Origin: JAHBXE01 sp044222195
Lineage (GTDB): Bacteria > Planctomycetota > Phycisphaerae > Phycisphaerales > UBA1924
NCBI GenBank assembly: GCA_044222195.1
Contig: JBGANS010000020.1
Location: 1-64,000, forward strand
Direction of reading: 5' to 3'
Length of the DNA: 64,000 nt
Shown: piece by piece, positions 1 to 7,846 of the stretch
Layout: every line of letters begins with the position of its first letter
Numbering within the stretch: the stretch's first letter is position 1
Notes under the pieces: generated by a model
What the model was told of the DNA's origin: nothing
Database searches by the model: none
The model's input: only the letters and a program-made list of their open reading frames with translations
Translations under genes and position numbers: made by a program

Positions 1-1769
1 TGGGTGTCAACCGTCGTGAGGCCGACCGTGGTCGCGGAGAAGTTCGCCGCGTCGCACACCTTGATCTTGAACATGTCGGAGTCGCCCGTGCCGAGCGAGC
101 CGCGGATTCCCAGGAGGTTGCCCGAGCCGGCGGCGGCCTGAGCGGTGCCGGGCAGGTTGCCGGCATCGCCGACTTCCTGCCAGAACGTGGCGGGCGGGCA
201 GTTGGCCGCGGCGCACGTGACGCTGTTGCCGGCGTAGGTGCCGCCGGCGTTTGTGCAGGCCGACTGAGTCACGACGGAGCAGCCCGTGTCGCGGCAGCAG
301 GCGCCGGTGGGGGGCTGCGGGCAGTTGGCCTGGGCGCAGGCGATGCCGTTGCCGGCGTAGGTGCCGCCCTGCTGGGTGCAGGACGTCTGCGACAGGATCG
401 AGCAGGTGTAGTTCGGGGCCCCGAAGCAGCAAGCGCCGAACGCGCCGCCGACGAAGCACGAACCCGTGAGAGCGATGGAGTACGTTCCGCCCGCACCCGT
501 GGTCACGTTCCAGCTTCCGACGGCCTCGGCCGCGGCCGCGCCGTCCGGAGCACGGGTGCCCGTGAACGGCGTGTCCAGCCAGATTTCGCCGGCCGTTGTG
601 ACGCCGAGGGCGTCCTTGTCGTATTGCGAGAGTGCCAGGTAATAGAGGCCATTGCCTGCTCCCGCGACCTGGGCATTGGTCAACGCGGACTGCAGTGGGC
701 CGGCATCGTCGTTGAACGAGAGGCCCGTCCCGTCGGTCTTGAACATGAAGAGCTGTGTATCGACGGTCGTGAGGCCGACGGTCGAAGCGCTGAACGTGGC
801 CGCGTTGCACACGTTGATCTGATACATGTCGGCGTCATCGAGGCCGAGTGTGCCGGTGATCTTGGTGAGGGCCCCGCCCGTGCCCGCGGCGATCTGAGCG
901 GTCGAGGTCAGGTCGCCCGCGTCGCCGTTCTCAGTCCAGACCGTGGGCTGGCAGTTGGCCGCGGCGCAGGTCACGTTGTCGCCGGCATAGATACCGGTCG
1001 AGTTGATGCAGGCGAGCTGCGTGATGACCGAGCACCCGCCCGTCTCTGTGCAGCAGGCGCCCGTCGGTGCGGGCGGGCAGTTCGCGTTGGCGCAGGTCAC
1101 GTTGTTGCCGGCGTAGGTCCCGCCCTGCGACTGGCAGTTTGACTGAGTCGTCTGGACGCACGCGTAGGACGGAGCGGGGAGGCAGCATCCGCCCAGAGTC
1201 CCGCCCAGGGAGTAGTTGATCGTTCCGTTCCACACGCGGGGCGTGAACGGAGCGGCCGCAAACGGAGTGTTGTTCGCCGCGCCGAGGCTGATCGACAGGT
1301 CCGCGTTCGAATAGAGCTGGTTCGCTCCGGTGCCGTTGGTGTAATAGTGCGAAGCGCTGGTCTGCCCCGTAGCGGCCAGCACAATTGCGACACCGTACGT
1401 GGTCCCGGCACCGAGCACAATGGGAGCCATCGTCGCCGGGCTGCCGGTGTTGGTCACGCCGGTACCCGCGACCGTGCCCGTGGAAGCAAGTGTCCACGCC
1501 GCCGCGTTGGCCTCGCTGCCGACGTACGTTCCGGTCTTCGTGTACACGGAGATGCCGTACGTCCCCGCAACCTGAACGCCCAGATTTGTGGCCAGGCTGG
1601 TAATGGTGATCGGGCTCGCCGCCACCGTCACGTCAAAGTACACAATGCCGCCCACGCCGCCGTTGTTGTTCGTGGCAAAGAGCGTGCTCAACGACTGCGC
1701 GGACGCGGCGTTGGTCAGGCCTCCGGCCACCACGGCCAAAGCCAATGTCCGACCCATGCGATTCAACAT
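1..1769 (-). CDS. Exported Cys-unit / DVUA0089-like repeat protein (C-terminus cut by window edge)
   Basis: Predicted secreted or surface protein of unknown job. The ATG at 1769 follows a GGAGG ribosome site 6 nt upstream and opens a signal peptide of about 24 residues ending in ASA before Gln. Residues about 25-185 look beta-rich. Two Cys-rich units of about 40 residues follow (GACC...C...C...GGTYAG...C....NCP), then a domain resembling the DVUA0089 family (DADMYQI, VDTQLF, FNDDAG). The Cys-Cys-DVUA block then begins again; identical DNA at 13 and 766 gives a 753-nt, 251-codon period. The reading frame is open to base 1, so the protein continues beyond the window. GACC Cys units are typical of exported Phycisphaerae proteins. 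The DVUA0089 assignment is from motif memory and moderate; no enzymatic motif is seen. Confidence 0.85.
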   Translation of the reverse strand, partial: MLNRMGRTLALAVVAGGLTNAASAQSLSTLFATNNNGGVGGIVYFDVTVAASPITITSLATNLGVQVAGTYGISVYTKTGTYVGSEANAAAWTLASTGTVAGTGVTNTGSPATMAPIVLGAGTTYGVAIVLAATGQTSASHYYTNGTGANQLYSNADLSISLGAANNTPFAAAPFTPRVWNGTINYSLGGTLGGCCLPAPSYACVQTTQSNCQSQGGTYAGNNVTCANANCPPAPTGACCTETGGCSVITQLACINSTGIYAGDNVTCAAANCQPTVWTENGDAGDLTSTAQIAAGTGGALTKITGTLGLDDADMYQINVCNAATFSASTVGLTTVDTQLFMFKTDGTGLSFNDDAGPLQSALTNAQVAGAGNGLYYLALSQYDKDALGVTTAGEIWLDTPFTGTRAPDGAAAAEAVGSWNVTTGAGGTYSIALTGSCFVGGAFGACCFGAPNYTCSILSQTSCTQQGGTYAGNGIACAQANCPQPPTGACCRDTGCSVVTQSACTNAGGTYAGNSVTCAAANCPPATFWQEVGDAGNLPGTAQAAAGSGNLLGIRGSLGTGDSDMFKIKVCDAANFSATTVGLTTVDT

Positions 1770-1859
1770 GTGATTCCTCCGTTAGCGTTCACCGACCCAC
1801 GAAGGCGGGAATCCCGGCGCGACGACGCCGATCGATTCTCAAACATCCGCCTGTTCGCT

Positions 1860-1893
1860 TAGGGCAGAATACCAACGGAAAGTGGGGTGTCAA
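1860..1893 (-). promoter_or_regulatory. Sigma70-like promoter for the exported repeat protein
   Basis: On the minus strand a perfect TTGACA (1893-1888) is followed after 16 nt by TATTCT (1871-1866, four of six consensus bases). Transcription would start near 1859, giving a leader of about 90 nt before the ATG at 1769. The surrounding stretch 1770-2015 has no gene and is unusually AT-rich for this window. Confidence 0.55.
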
Positions 1894-2015
1894 CACCCGA
1901 GATTTTCAAATTCATTCCAATCCGATTCCCCGGCGCCACGGGTTCCCGCGAAGGGCATTGTGGGGCCAAATACGGGGATCAGCCTTGATTCAATTGACGC
2001 CGGTTGGGCTCAGTT

Positions 2016-3236
2016 TCAGCCACCATTTCCACGGTCGGGAACCGACGCAGACTCAACCACCATGCTCTCAAAAACGGCGATGAAGTCTGCGAGAGGCATC
2101 TGGAACACCCCGCCCTTGGTCTCATATCCACGCTCCCTACCCGGCTCGCCCTTGGGGTGAAACGCATTGCCGTGCGGATTCCACAGCGTCAACAGGCGCG
2201 AACCCTCGTCGAAACCCAGGATCGCGTAGGCGTGCTTTCCGTTGATTCCCGGTGGCAGAGGGGTGGTCGAGCCGGTGCTGGCCCCGGCCAGCCTCCGGTC
2301 TTTCATCGCGGCCTTGAGAGCCGACAAGACCTTTGCTTCCAGCTCGGGGTCTTTGTCGGCGTTGGCCCGAAGCCGGGTACGGTCAATGGCTCGACCGGTC
2401 AGCGCCCGAAGGGTGGTTCCAAGGCTGCCGCCCTTGGCCAGCGCATCCGAAGCCTCGAGTGTTTGTCTCGCCTCCGGCCGCGACTTCATCCGGAGAGCCC
2501 CGTACGCCTGCTCCAGGACCGCGAGCCAAAGCCCGTCGCGTCCCGCGGACGAGGTCAGGCCATATTGCGCATCAGTCAATGCCGGGACGGTGACAGCCTT
2601 CCCATCGCCAAAGGTGACGTGGTAGACCAGGTCACCCGATTCGGTTGTCTCAGGCCGGATCATCTTCTTCACCGCTTCGCTGTCCCGATGCACAAACGCC
2701 CCAACTCCGGCGACGAAGAAGCAACTGCCGAGCGGTCCCTGGCGGCAACTTTCGATATCCGGGTCGCCGTCCGCAAAGAGATCGGTCTTGACCGATCGGA
2801 TCTTTCGGAGCGCCGACTGGTACCTCCGCTCAAGGCTCGCCGCTGGGCGAGTGCTCGCCGGCGCGGGTTTGCGGGCTTCGGGTGCCTTGGGTTCGGGCTC
2901 ACGCGGCTGTTCGGACGGGAGCAGTTCGCCGGCCGGCTCTTTCGAGTGCTTGGTTACGAAGTCCAGCGTCAACTCGGGCGGCTTCACCTTGGTGCTGCGA
3001 ACGACCAGCTTCATGGCGGCCAGGGCCGCCGCCGTTTCTCCCTTGTACTTTGCAGACACCACCAAATGGTCGAGTTCATCGGGTGAAAGCGTTCCGTCGT
3101 CGTTTGAATCCCATTCGTCAAAGGATGCCGCCGCGACTTCAGCGAACGACCGAACCTGCGGGCGTTCAGTCTGGGCGAGGCTTGCCATCGGCAGCACGGC
3201 GACGGCCAGGATCGAAACGGGGAATCGCAGCTGCAT
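2016..3236 (-). CDS. Exported calpain-like cysteine protease with EF-hand
   Basis: Predicted papain-fold (calpain, family C2-like) cysteine protease acting outside the cytoplasm. A signal peptide (1-21, SLAQ) is followed by one canonical EF-hand loop (Asp43, Asn45, Asp47, Thr49, Ser51, Glu54), a Pro/Glu/Lys-rich linker (about 103-133), and the catalytic domain. The calpain triad is visible: QGPLGSC with Cys172, GKHAYAI with His335, and LWNPHG with Asn353; the LWLAVLEQAYGAL stretch matches the calpain helix that carries WP.L.EKAY. In classical calpains the motif reads QG.LGDCWFL, here SCFFV. The ATG at 3236 has GGGAG upstream. Substrate is unknown. The EF-hand suggests calcium control, which is inference. 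Confidence 0.8.
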   Translation of the reverse strand: MQLRFPVSILAVAVLPMASLAQTERPQVRSFAEVAAASFDEWDSNDDGTLSPDELDHLVVSAKYKGETAAALAAMKLVVRSTKVKPPELTLDFVTKHSKEPAGELLPSEQPREPEPKAPEARKPAPASTRPAASLERRYQSALRKIRSVKTDLFADGDPDIESCRQGPLGSCFFVAGVGAFVHRDSEAVKKMIRPETTESGDLVYHVTFGDGKAVTVPALTDAQYGLTSSAGRDGLWLAVLEQAYGALRMKSRPEARQTLEASDALAKGGSLGTTLRALTGRAIDRTRLRANADKDPELEAKVLSALKAAMKDRRLAGASTGSTTPLPPGINGKHAYAILGFDEGSRLLTLWNPHGNAFHPKGEPGRERGYETKGGVFQMPLADFIAVFESMVVESASVPDRGNGG

Positions 3237-3387
3237 TCGAAGGTCTCCCGGCGGCTGATCGCTTGACCACAGTCAGATCTGATGGCACCAACGCATTGCA
3301 ACGCCGCCTATTGCCCGGCCGAACGGGTCATCGGACAGCATACCAGAGGTGTCAAACCGCAACGGGCGGTTGTGCACGTATGCCCAT

Positions 3388-3412
3388 GAAAAAGGGCCGC
3401 ACCTGGCGGCCC
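3388..3412 (-). terminator. Rho-independent terminator after the DUF1579 gene
   Basis: Read on the minus strand, a 7-bp stem GGGCCGC/GCGGCCC with a 5-nt loop (3412-3394) is followed directly by five T. It lies 24 nt past the stop codon of the gene at 3436-4092. Confidence 0.8.
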
Positions 3413-3435
3413 GGAGGTTCAGCGTTCGACTCGGA

Positions 3436-4092
3436 TTACTTCTTCTTGCGCTCAAACACGCCTTCGAAGTTCTTGAACGGCTTGCCGTCGGGCCCATCGC
3501 ACGTGCCGGTCATGACCTCGCGGTCCGGATTCGAGACATCGAGCACGCTGGTGCTCTTCTTCCGCTTTCCGTCCATCGGGTCAAGCATCGTGCCCTGGAA
3601 CGTGAACGTCTTCTTCGCGGCGTCATACGTCCCCGACGCGAGGTCGATGTGCATGGCCGCGTTTTCGAGCCACACAAACTCGTACTTCTTCTCGACCTGG
3701 TTGTAGCCGGCGTACCCAAGTCCCTTGAAGGGGCCGCCATCGCCCATCGGGTCGCCCACGACGTCTTCCCTCACGAAGTGTCCGTCGAGAACCCACTCGC
3801 GATGGATGGTCGCTTTGCTCTCCATGGCCTCTGCACCCGGCGCCATCCAGAACTTCACGGCGCCTTCCCATTCGCCGACCATGACGTCGAGAGCTTTGTG
3901 CTCCGCGCCCGGCTTGGGCATCATGGCTGCCATGTCGTCGGCGTTGGCCTTCTTCTCGGGCTGCGCTGGCTTGTCGGCTTTCTTGTCCGGTTGGGCGGCC
4001 GTGGCGCCGCCTGACACCGGCAACGCCTGGCCCGCCACGAACGCGACCACACCCACCGCGACGATGAATCCCGCCTGCTTCCACTTCAACAT
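3436..4092 (-). CDS. Exported DUF1579 family protein
   Basis: A 218-residue protein with an N-terminal hydrophobic segment (about 6-22, FIVAVGVVAFVAGQAL) and a low-complexity Lys/Pro/Ala linker, then a DUF1579-type domain that begins AEHKALDVMVGEWEG, the usual H..L....G.W.G opening of that family. DUF1579 proteins are lipocalin-like beta barrels of unknown function, frequent in planctomycetes. The longer frame upstream to 4194 is rejected: the ATG at 4092 has GGGAGG 7 nt upstream and begins the membrane/signal segment. A terminator follows the gene, so it is probably monocistronic. No catalytic residues are known for the family. Confidence 0.8.
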   Translation of the reverse strand: MLKWKQAGFIVAVGVVAFVAGQALPVSGGATAAQPDKKADKPAQPEKKANADDMAAMMPKPGAEHKALDVMVGEWEGAVKFWMAPGAEAMESKATIHREWVLDGHFVREDVVGDPMGDGGPFKGLGYAGYNQVEKKYEFVWLENAAMHIDLASGTYDAAKKTFTFQGTMLDPMDGKRKKSTSVLDVSNPDREVMTGTCDGPDGKPFKNFEGVFERKKK

Positions 4093-4224
4093 GTGCTGGC
4101 CTCCCTTAATCAGACCGCGCCGGCCGCCGCGGGCGCGGCGTGGTCCGGGCGATTTGCGCACAGCGTACCAACGCGGCGGTGGCGCTGGTGCCAATAGCGC
4201 CCGGGGGCTGACTCCCGGCGTGAA

Positions 4225-5652
4225 TCAGTGGGTGGGCCGTCCGCGCGACGGTTTGCTGCGACGGCCGTTCCAGGCTTGCCGCGGCCCGCGAGCAGCCGGG
4301 GACTGTGGGCGGGAGTGCGACTTTCCATGGCCCGAGGATGCCGGATGCCTCGGCTTGTGCTCCGATGGTTGGTTCGTCCCGTGCCTTGGTGCGTGTTTGG
4401 GGGCGTGCTGCGGCGGATGTCGAGGGGCGTGGTTCGGTGGCTGGTGCGGAGGGTGGTGGGGCCGGGTCGCCACCTCGGCGTGTTCGCGCCAGGCCGGGCG
4501 CGCGGCCAGCTTCGGCGTTTCCCGGAGCGGGATTTTCTTCCCGGTCAGGCGTTCGATATCACGTAGCGTCGAGCGCTCTTCGCCATCACAGAACGACAGC
4601 GACATCCCCGTTGCCCCGGCACGCCCCGTTCGTCCAATGCGGTGGACGTACGCCTCGGGTTCAACGGGAAGATCAAAGTTGAACACGTGCGAGATGTTGT
4701 CGACGTCAAGGCCGCGGGCGGCGACGTCGGTCGCGACGAGCACGCGAGCCGCGCCGGAGCTGAACCGCTCGAGAGCACGCTTGCGCTGGGGCTGCGACTT
4801 GTTGCCGTGAATGGCCTCGGCCTGCACACCGGCGCGCCACAGCTTCGTGCACACCTTGTCCGCCCCGTGCTTGGTTCGCGTGAACACAATCGCACGGGTG
4901 ATCTTGGCTTCGGGATCGGCCAGCAGGTGCTCGAGCAGGGCCTGCTTGTCGTGACGAGAAACCATGTACAGGAACTGTTCGATTTTCGGGACCGCCGATG
5001 ACACCGGATCCACCGCGATCTTGACCGGGTCACGAAGCAGCGAGTGCGCCAGGTGGACGATTTCCTTGGGCATCGTCGCCGAGAACAACATCGTCTGCCG
5101 GTTCGCGCCGGGCTTGGTCGCCGCGGCGATACGCCGGATCGGCTGGATGAACCCCATGTCGAGCATGCGGTCCGCCTCGTCCAGAACCAGAATCTCGATG
5201 GCCGAGAGATCGACGATCCGCTGCTCCATCAGGTCGATGAGACGGCCCGGCGTCGCGACGATGATGTCCACGCCGCGACGAAGGGCCTTCTCCTGGTGGT
5301 GCTGGCTCACGCCGCCGAAGATCACGGTGTGCGAGAGATGCGAATCCTGGCCGTACGCCTGAAAGCTCTCGCCGATCTGTGCCGCGAGCTCCCGCGTGGG
5401 CGACAGAATCAGCGCCCGAGCCTTGTGCGGCCCGCGATGAGTCTTGTCAACGATCGCGGCGGACAGGCGGTGCAGAATCGGCAACGCGAACGCCGCGGTC
5501 TTGCCCGTGCCGGTGCGGGCAGAGCCGAGGATGTCCTTGCCGGCGATGGCCTGCGGGATCGTCTGGGCCTGAATGGGAGTGGGGGAGGAATACCCCTCCT
5601 GGGCGAGGGCGCGCAGGATGGGCTTGGAAAGTCCGAGTTGTGCGAATGGCAT
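4225..5652 (-). CDS. rhlE: DEAD-box RNA helicase, RhlE type, with His/Pro-rich tail
   Basis: ATP-dependent RNA helicase, expected to remodel rRNA or mRNA structure in the cytoplasm. All core motifs are present in order: Q motif (PTPIQ, Gln28), motif I ARTGTGKT (45-52), PTRELA, TPGR, DEAD within LVLDEADRMLDMGF (the RhlE form), SAT, ARGLDV and HRIGRTGRAG. The last 85 or so residues form a basic, His- and Pro-rich tail with repeated HPP, HAP and RH units (4225-4480), unlike the RG-rich tails of many RhlE proteins. The start MPFAQLGLS at 5652 fits the family N-terminus; the frame remains open upstream to 5766 but has no family similarity there. The 307-nt gap to trpF holds no gene I can support and presumably carries the divergent promoters. 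Confidence 0.93.
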   Translation of the reverse strand: MPFAQLGLSKPILRALAQEGYSSPTPIQAQTIPQAIAGKDILGSARTGTGKTAAFALPILHRLSAAIVDKTHRGPHKARALILSPTRELAAQIGESFQAYGQDSHLSHTVIFGGVSQHHQEKALRRGVDIIVATPGRLIDLMEQRIVDLSAIEILVLDEADRMLDMGFIQPIRRIAAATKPGANRQTMLFSATMPKEIVHLAHSLLRDPVKIAVDPVSSAVPKIEQFLYMVSRHDKQALLEHLLADPEAKITRAIVFTRTKHGADKVCTKLWRAGVQAEAIHGNKSQPQRKRALERFSSGAARVLVATDVAARGLDVDNISHVFNFDLPVEPEAYVHRIGRTGRAGATGMSLSFCDGEERSTLRDIERLTGKKIPLRETPKLAARPAWREHAEVATRPHHPPHQPPNHAPRHPPQHAPKHAPRHGTNQPSEHKPRHPASSGHGKSHSRPQSPAARGPRQAWNGRRSKPSRGRPTH

Positions 5653-5959
5653 GAGCCTGAAGCTTCCTTGGTAAGGCGGATCAGGCCATACTGGGTGTGT
5701 GGTCAAGCGGCCGAGGGCGAAGTTGCCCGAATACGTGCCGCGCCAGCAGGAACCCAGATAAACCACGGGAAGCTACCGGCAGATCGGCGTAACCATAGGC
5801 GCGCACGCCGCGCCAAGCCCGCAAATCCACGATAATTTCGGTCAAACCAGCCGTGGTCCGCCCATCCGTGCGTCCGCCGAGCGACCTCCCCGACACGTCG
5901 CATCCTTCTTCAGGCGTGGGCGCACATGGGCACTATTCTTTGATCGAGGAGTCCTTCGG

Positions 5960-6589
5960 ATGGCGCGAACGCGCATCAAAGTTTGTGGAGTGCGAACGAT
6001 CGACGCCGCCCTCGCGGCGGTGGAGTCCGGCGCGGACGCGATCGGCTTTATGTTCGTGCGATCCTCCGTGCGCGCCATCGACGCCGAAGAGGCGGCGGAC
6101 ATCATGTGGGCCCTGCCGCCGATGGTCACAACCGTCGGCGTCTTCATGAACGCGTCGGTCGACACCTTTGCCGACATCGAAGAAATCTGCCCCACGCACT
6201 ACGCTCAGCTGCATGGCAACGAAGATGAGGCGACCGTCCGGGCCTGCGGCCCTGTAATCAAGACGGTCCGCTACGACCCCGCGAGCATCGCGCGCGACGT
6301 GGAGCGGTGGAGCGCGCTCGACGATGTGGACGCCATTCTCATCGACGTTCCCGTCGGTGCCGATGGTGCTGCGCCCGACTGGCCCTCCCTCGCCTCCGCC
6401 CTCGAGCATTGCCGGACGCCTTTAATCCTCTCAGGTGATCTCACGCCCGCCAATGTCGCCCACGCCATCCGGGCCGTTCGTCCCTTCGCGGTTGATGTCT
6501 CCGGCGGCGTCGAACGCGAACGCGGCGTCAAAGACCCGGAGTTGATTCAGACGTTCTGCGCCGCAGTCGAGGAGGCGGACCGGGGCTGA
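5960..6589 (+). CDS. trpF: Phosphoribosylanthranilate isomerase
   Basis: TIM-barrel enzyme converting N-(5-phosphoribosyl)anthranilate to CdRP, third step of tryptophan synthesis from anthranilate. Recognised by KVCGVR (the catalytic Cys after strand 1), IGFMFV.SSVR, HYAQLHGNE, LSGDLTPANV and DVSGGVERERGVKD, the phosphate-binding end with the usual SSGVE written SGGVE. At 209 residues it has the family length. A GAGGAG ribosome site precedes the ATG. No other trp gene is nearby, so it stands apart from any trp operon; the next gene, aroK on the other strand, serves the same aromatic route upstream. Confidence 0.95.
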   Translation: MARTRIKVCGVRTIDAALAAVESGADAIGFMFVRSSVRAIDAEEAADIMWALPPMVTTVGVFMNASVDTFADIEEICPTHYAQLHGNEDEATVRACGPVIKTVRYDPASIARDVERWSALDDVDAILIDVPVGADGAAPDWPSLASALEHCRTPLILSGDLTPANVAHAIRAVRPFAVDVSGGVERERGVKDPELIQTFCAAVEEADRG

Positions 6590-6598
6590 CAGGCCCGC

Positions 6599-7120
6599 TC
6601 ACCCAACCTCGGAGGCGATGTCGACTGGTTCGCGGCCGTCGGTTTGGATGACCCGGCTCGCCAGCGAACGATACAACCCGTCGCGCTGTGCCAATACAGC
6701 CTCGACTTCTTCGAGGGGGTCTGCCCCGGTCAGGCTCGGGCGGTCTGCATTGTCCGCGAGTCGCAACCGCGCCCGCAGCGTCGCGGCCGACGCGCACAGA
6801 TAGATCACTTCGCAAAAGCCAGAGTCGCGTTCGTGCCGCAACAGCTCTGCCGCGCCGGGCGCCGTCGGCGTCCCGCCACCAAGGGCAATGACCGCGGCGT
6901 GCTCTTGCAGCGCCGCCGTCAGCGCCTGAATCTCCGCCCGTCGGAACGCGGCTTCGCCATATTGGTCCCAGACTTCGCGGACAGTGGCGCCCCCCAGAAG
7001 CTGGGCGGTCCGAGTGTCGAGATCGATGAATGGCCTCGACACCGCCTGCTGGGCGATGAGCCGCCCGACGGTGGACTTGCCCGAGCCTCGGAGCCCCATC
7101 AGCACGATCGTCCGCACCAT
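6599..7120 (-). CDS. aroK: Shikimate kinase
   Basis: Phosphorylates shikimate at O3 with ATP in the shikimate pathway. The P-loop GLRGSGKST is at residues 9-17, followed by FIDLDTR (shikimate-binding Asp), the adenylate-kinase-like fold, FRRAE and VIALGGGT (substrate-binding GGG), and the lid Arg in NADRPSL. 173 residues is normal. A TTG two codons upstream also opens the frame, but the ATG at 7120 is preferred. There is no Shine-Dalgarno; instead a TAGGCT hexamer ends 6 nt before the ATG, so the mRNA may be leaderless. The gene starts just past the efp terminator and ends 9 nt from trpF on the other strand. Confidence 0.93.
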   Translation of the reverse strand: MVRTIVLMGLRGSGKSTVGRLIAQQAVSRPFIDLDTRTAQLLGGATVREVWDQYGEAAFRRAEIQALTAALQEHAAVIALGGGTPTAPGAAELLRHERDSGFCEVIYLCASAATLRARLRLADNADRPSLTGADPLEEVEAVLAQRDGLYRSLASRVIQTDGREPVDIASEVG

Positions 7121-7126
7121 GCCCAA

Positions 7127-7132
7127 AGCCTA
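7127..7132 (-). promoter_or_regulatory. Candidate -10 box for leaderless aroK
   Basis: TAGGCT on the minus strand, 6 nt before the aroK ATG. It fits TANNNT only, without a recognisable -35 box, so it is weak alone and gains weight from the same layout at other genes here. Confidence 0.35.
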
Positions 7133-7135
7133 CCC

Positions 7136-7163
7136 AAAAAAAGCCCCGACCATGAGCCGGGGC
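7136..7163 (-). terminator. Rho-independent terminator of efp
   Basis: On the minus strand a 6-bp GCCCCG/CGGGGC stem with a 9-nt loop (7163-7143) is followed by seven T. It lies 29 nt past the efp stop codon and separates efp from aroK. Confidence 0.85.
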
Positions 7164-7191
7164 GGTGACACGTGCAGGAAGGGCCCTGCGT

Positions 7192-7755
7192 TCAGCCTTC
7201 CTTGGCCCGAGACAGATACGACCCGTCCAGGGTGCTGATCTTGATCGTCTCGCCGGTTGCGATGAACTCGGGGACCCTGGTCTTGAGCCCGGTTTCCAGC
7301 GTGGCTTCCTTCAGCCGGTTGGTCGCCGTGGCGCCCTTGATGCCCGGCGGCGTGTCCGTGATCGTCAGTTCCACCGCCGCGGGAAGTTCGATCGACACCG
7401 GTCGGCCATCGTGACAGAGCACCACGGCCTCGGTATTGGGCCGCATGTACATGAGCACATCGCCAAGCACATCCTTGGGCAGGGTCATCTGGTCGAAGGT
7501 CTCCTGGTCCATGAAGGTCGCGCCCGAGGAGTCCGAGTACAGGTATTCCATCGGACGCCGGTCCAGGTCGATCACATCCACCTCATCACTCGATGACAGG
7601 CGCTTCTCGAGCGACTTGCCCGAGATCACATCCTTGATCTTGATGTTGATGAACGCCCGCAGGTTGCCCGGCGTGCGGTGCTCGAAGTTCGTGATCACGA
7701 ACAGCTTGCCGTCCATCTTGACGCCCAGGCCCGGGCGGAGCATCGTGGCTTTCAT
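7192..7755 (-). CDS. efp: Translation elongation factor P
   Basis: Three-domain (KOW-like, OB, OB) factor that enters the ribosome E site and relieves stalling at polyproline. At 187 residues it has the full length; the C-terminal part carries the family signature around PAAVELTITDTPPGIKG. The domain I loop that reaches the peptidyl-transferase centre reads TPGNLRAF, so the tip residue normally Lys34 (E. coli) or Arg is Asn31 here. That residue is modified in well-studied EF-P systems; an Asn tip implies an unmodified or differently working factor (inference). ATG at 7755 gives the standard MKA...RPG.....G N-terminus. A strong terminator follows. Confidence 0.95.
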   Translation of the reverse strand: MKATMLRPGLGVKMDGKLFVITNFEHRTPGNLRAFINIKIKDVISGKSLEKRLSSSDEVDVIDLDRRPMEYLYSDSSGATFMDQETFDQMTLPKDVLGDVLMYMRPNTEAVVLCHDGRPVSIELPAAVELTITDTPPGIKGATATNRLKEATLETGLKTRVPEFIATGETIKISTLDGSYLSRAKEG

Positions 7756-7833
7756 GGGTTCTCTCGTGGAAGGACTGCCAAAAAGGGGCCAATCCTAGGC
7801 CGCGGCAGGCGCGGATTCGCGTTCCGCGAGGAC

Positions 7834-7839
7834 TATTGT
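7834..7839 (+). promoter_or_regulatory. Candidate -10 box for leaderless GT4 gene
   Basis: TATTGT ends 7 nt before the ATG at 7847, and there is no Shine-Dalgarno. No clear -35 box is present. Confidence 0.35.
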
Positions 7840-7846
7840 TGGCCCC

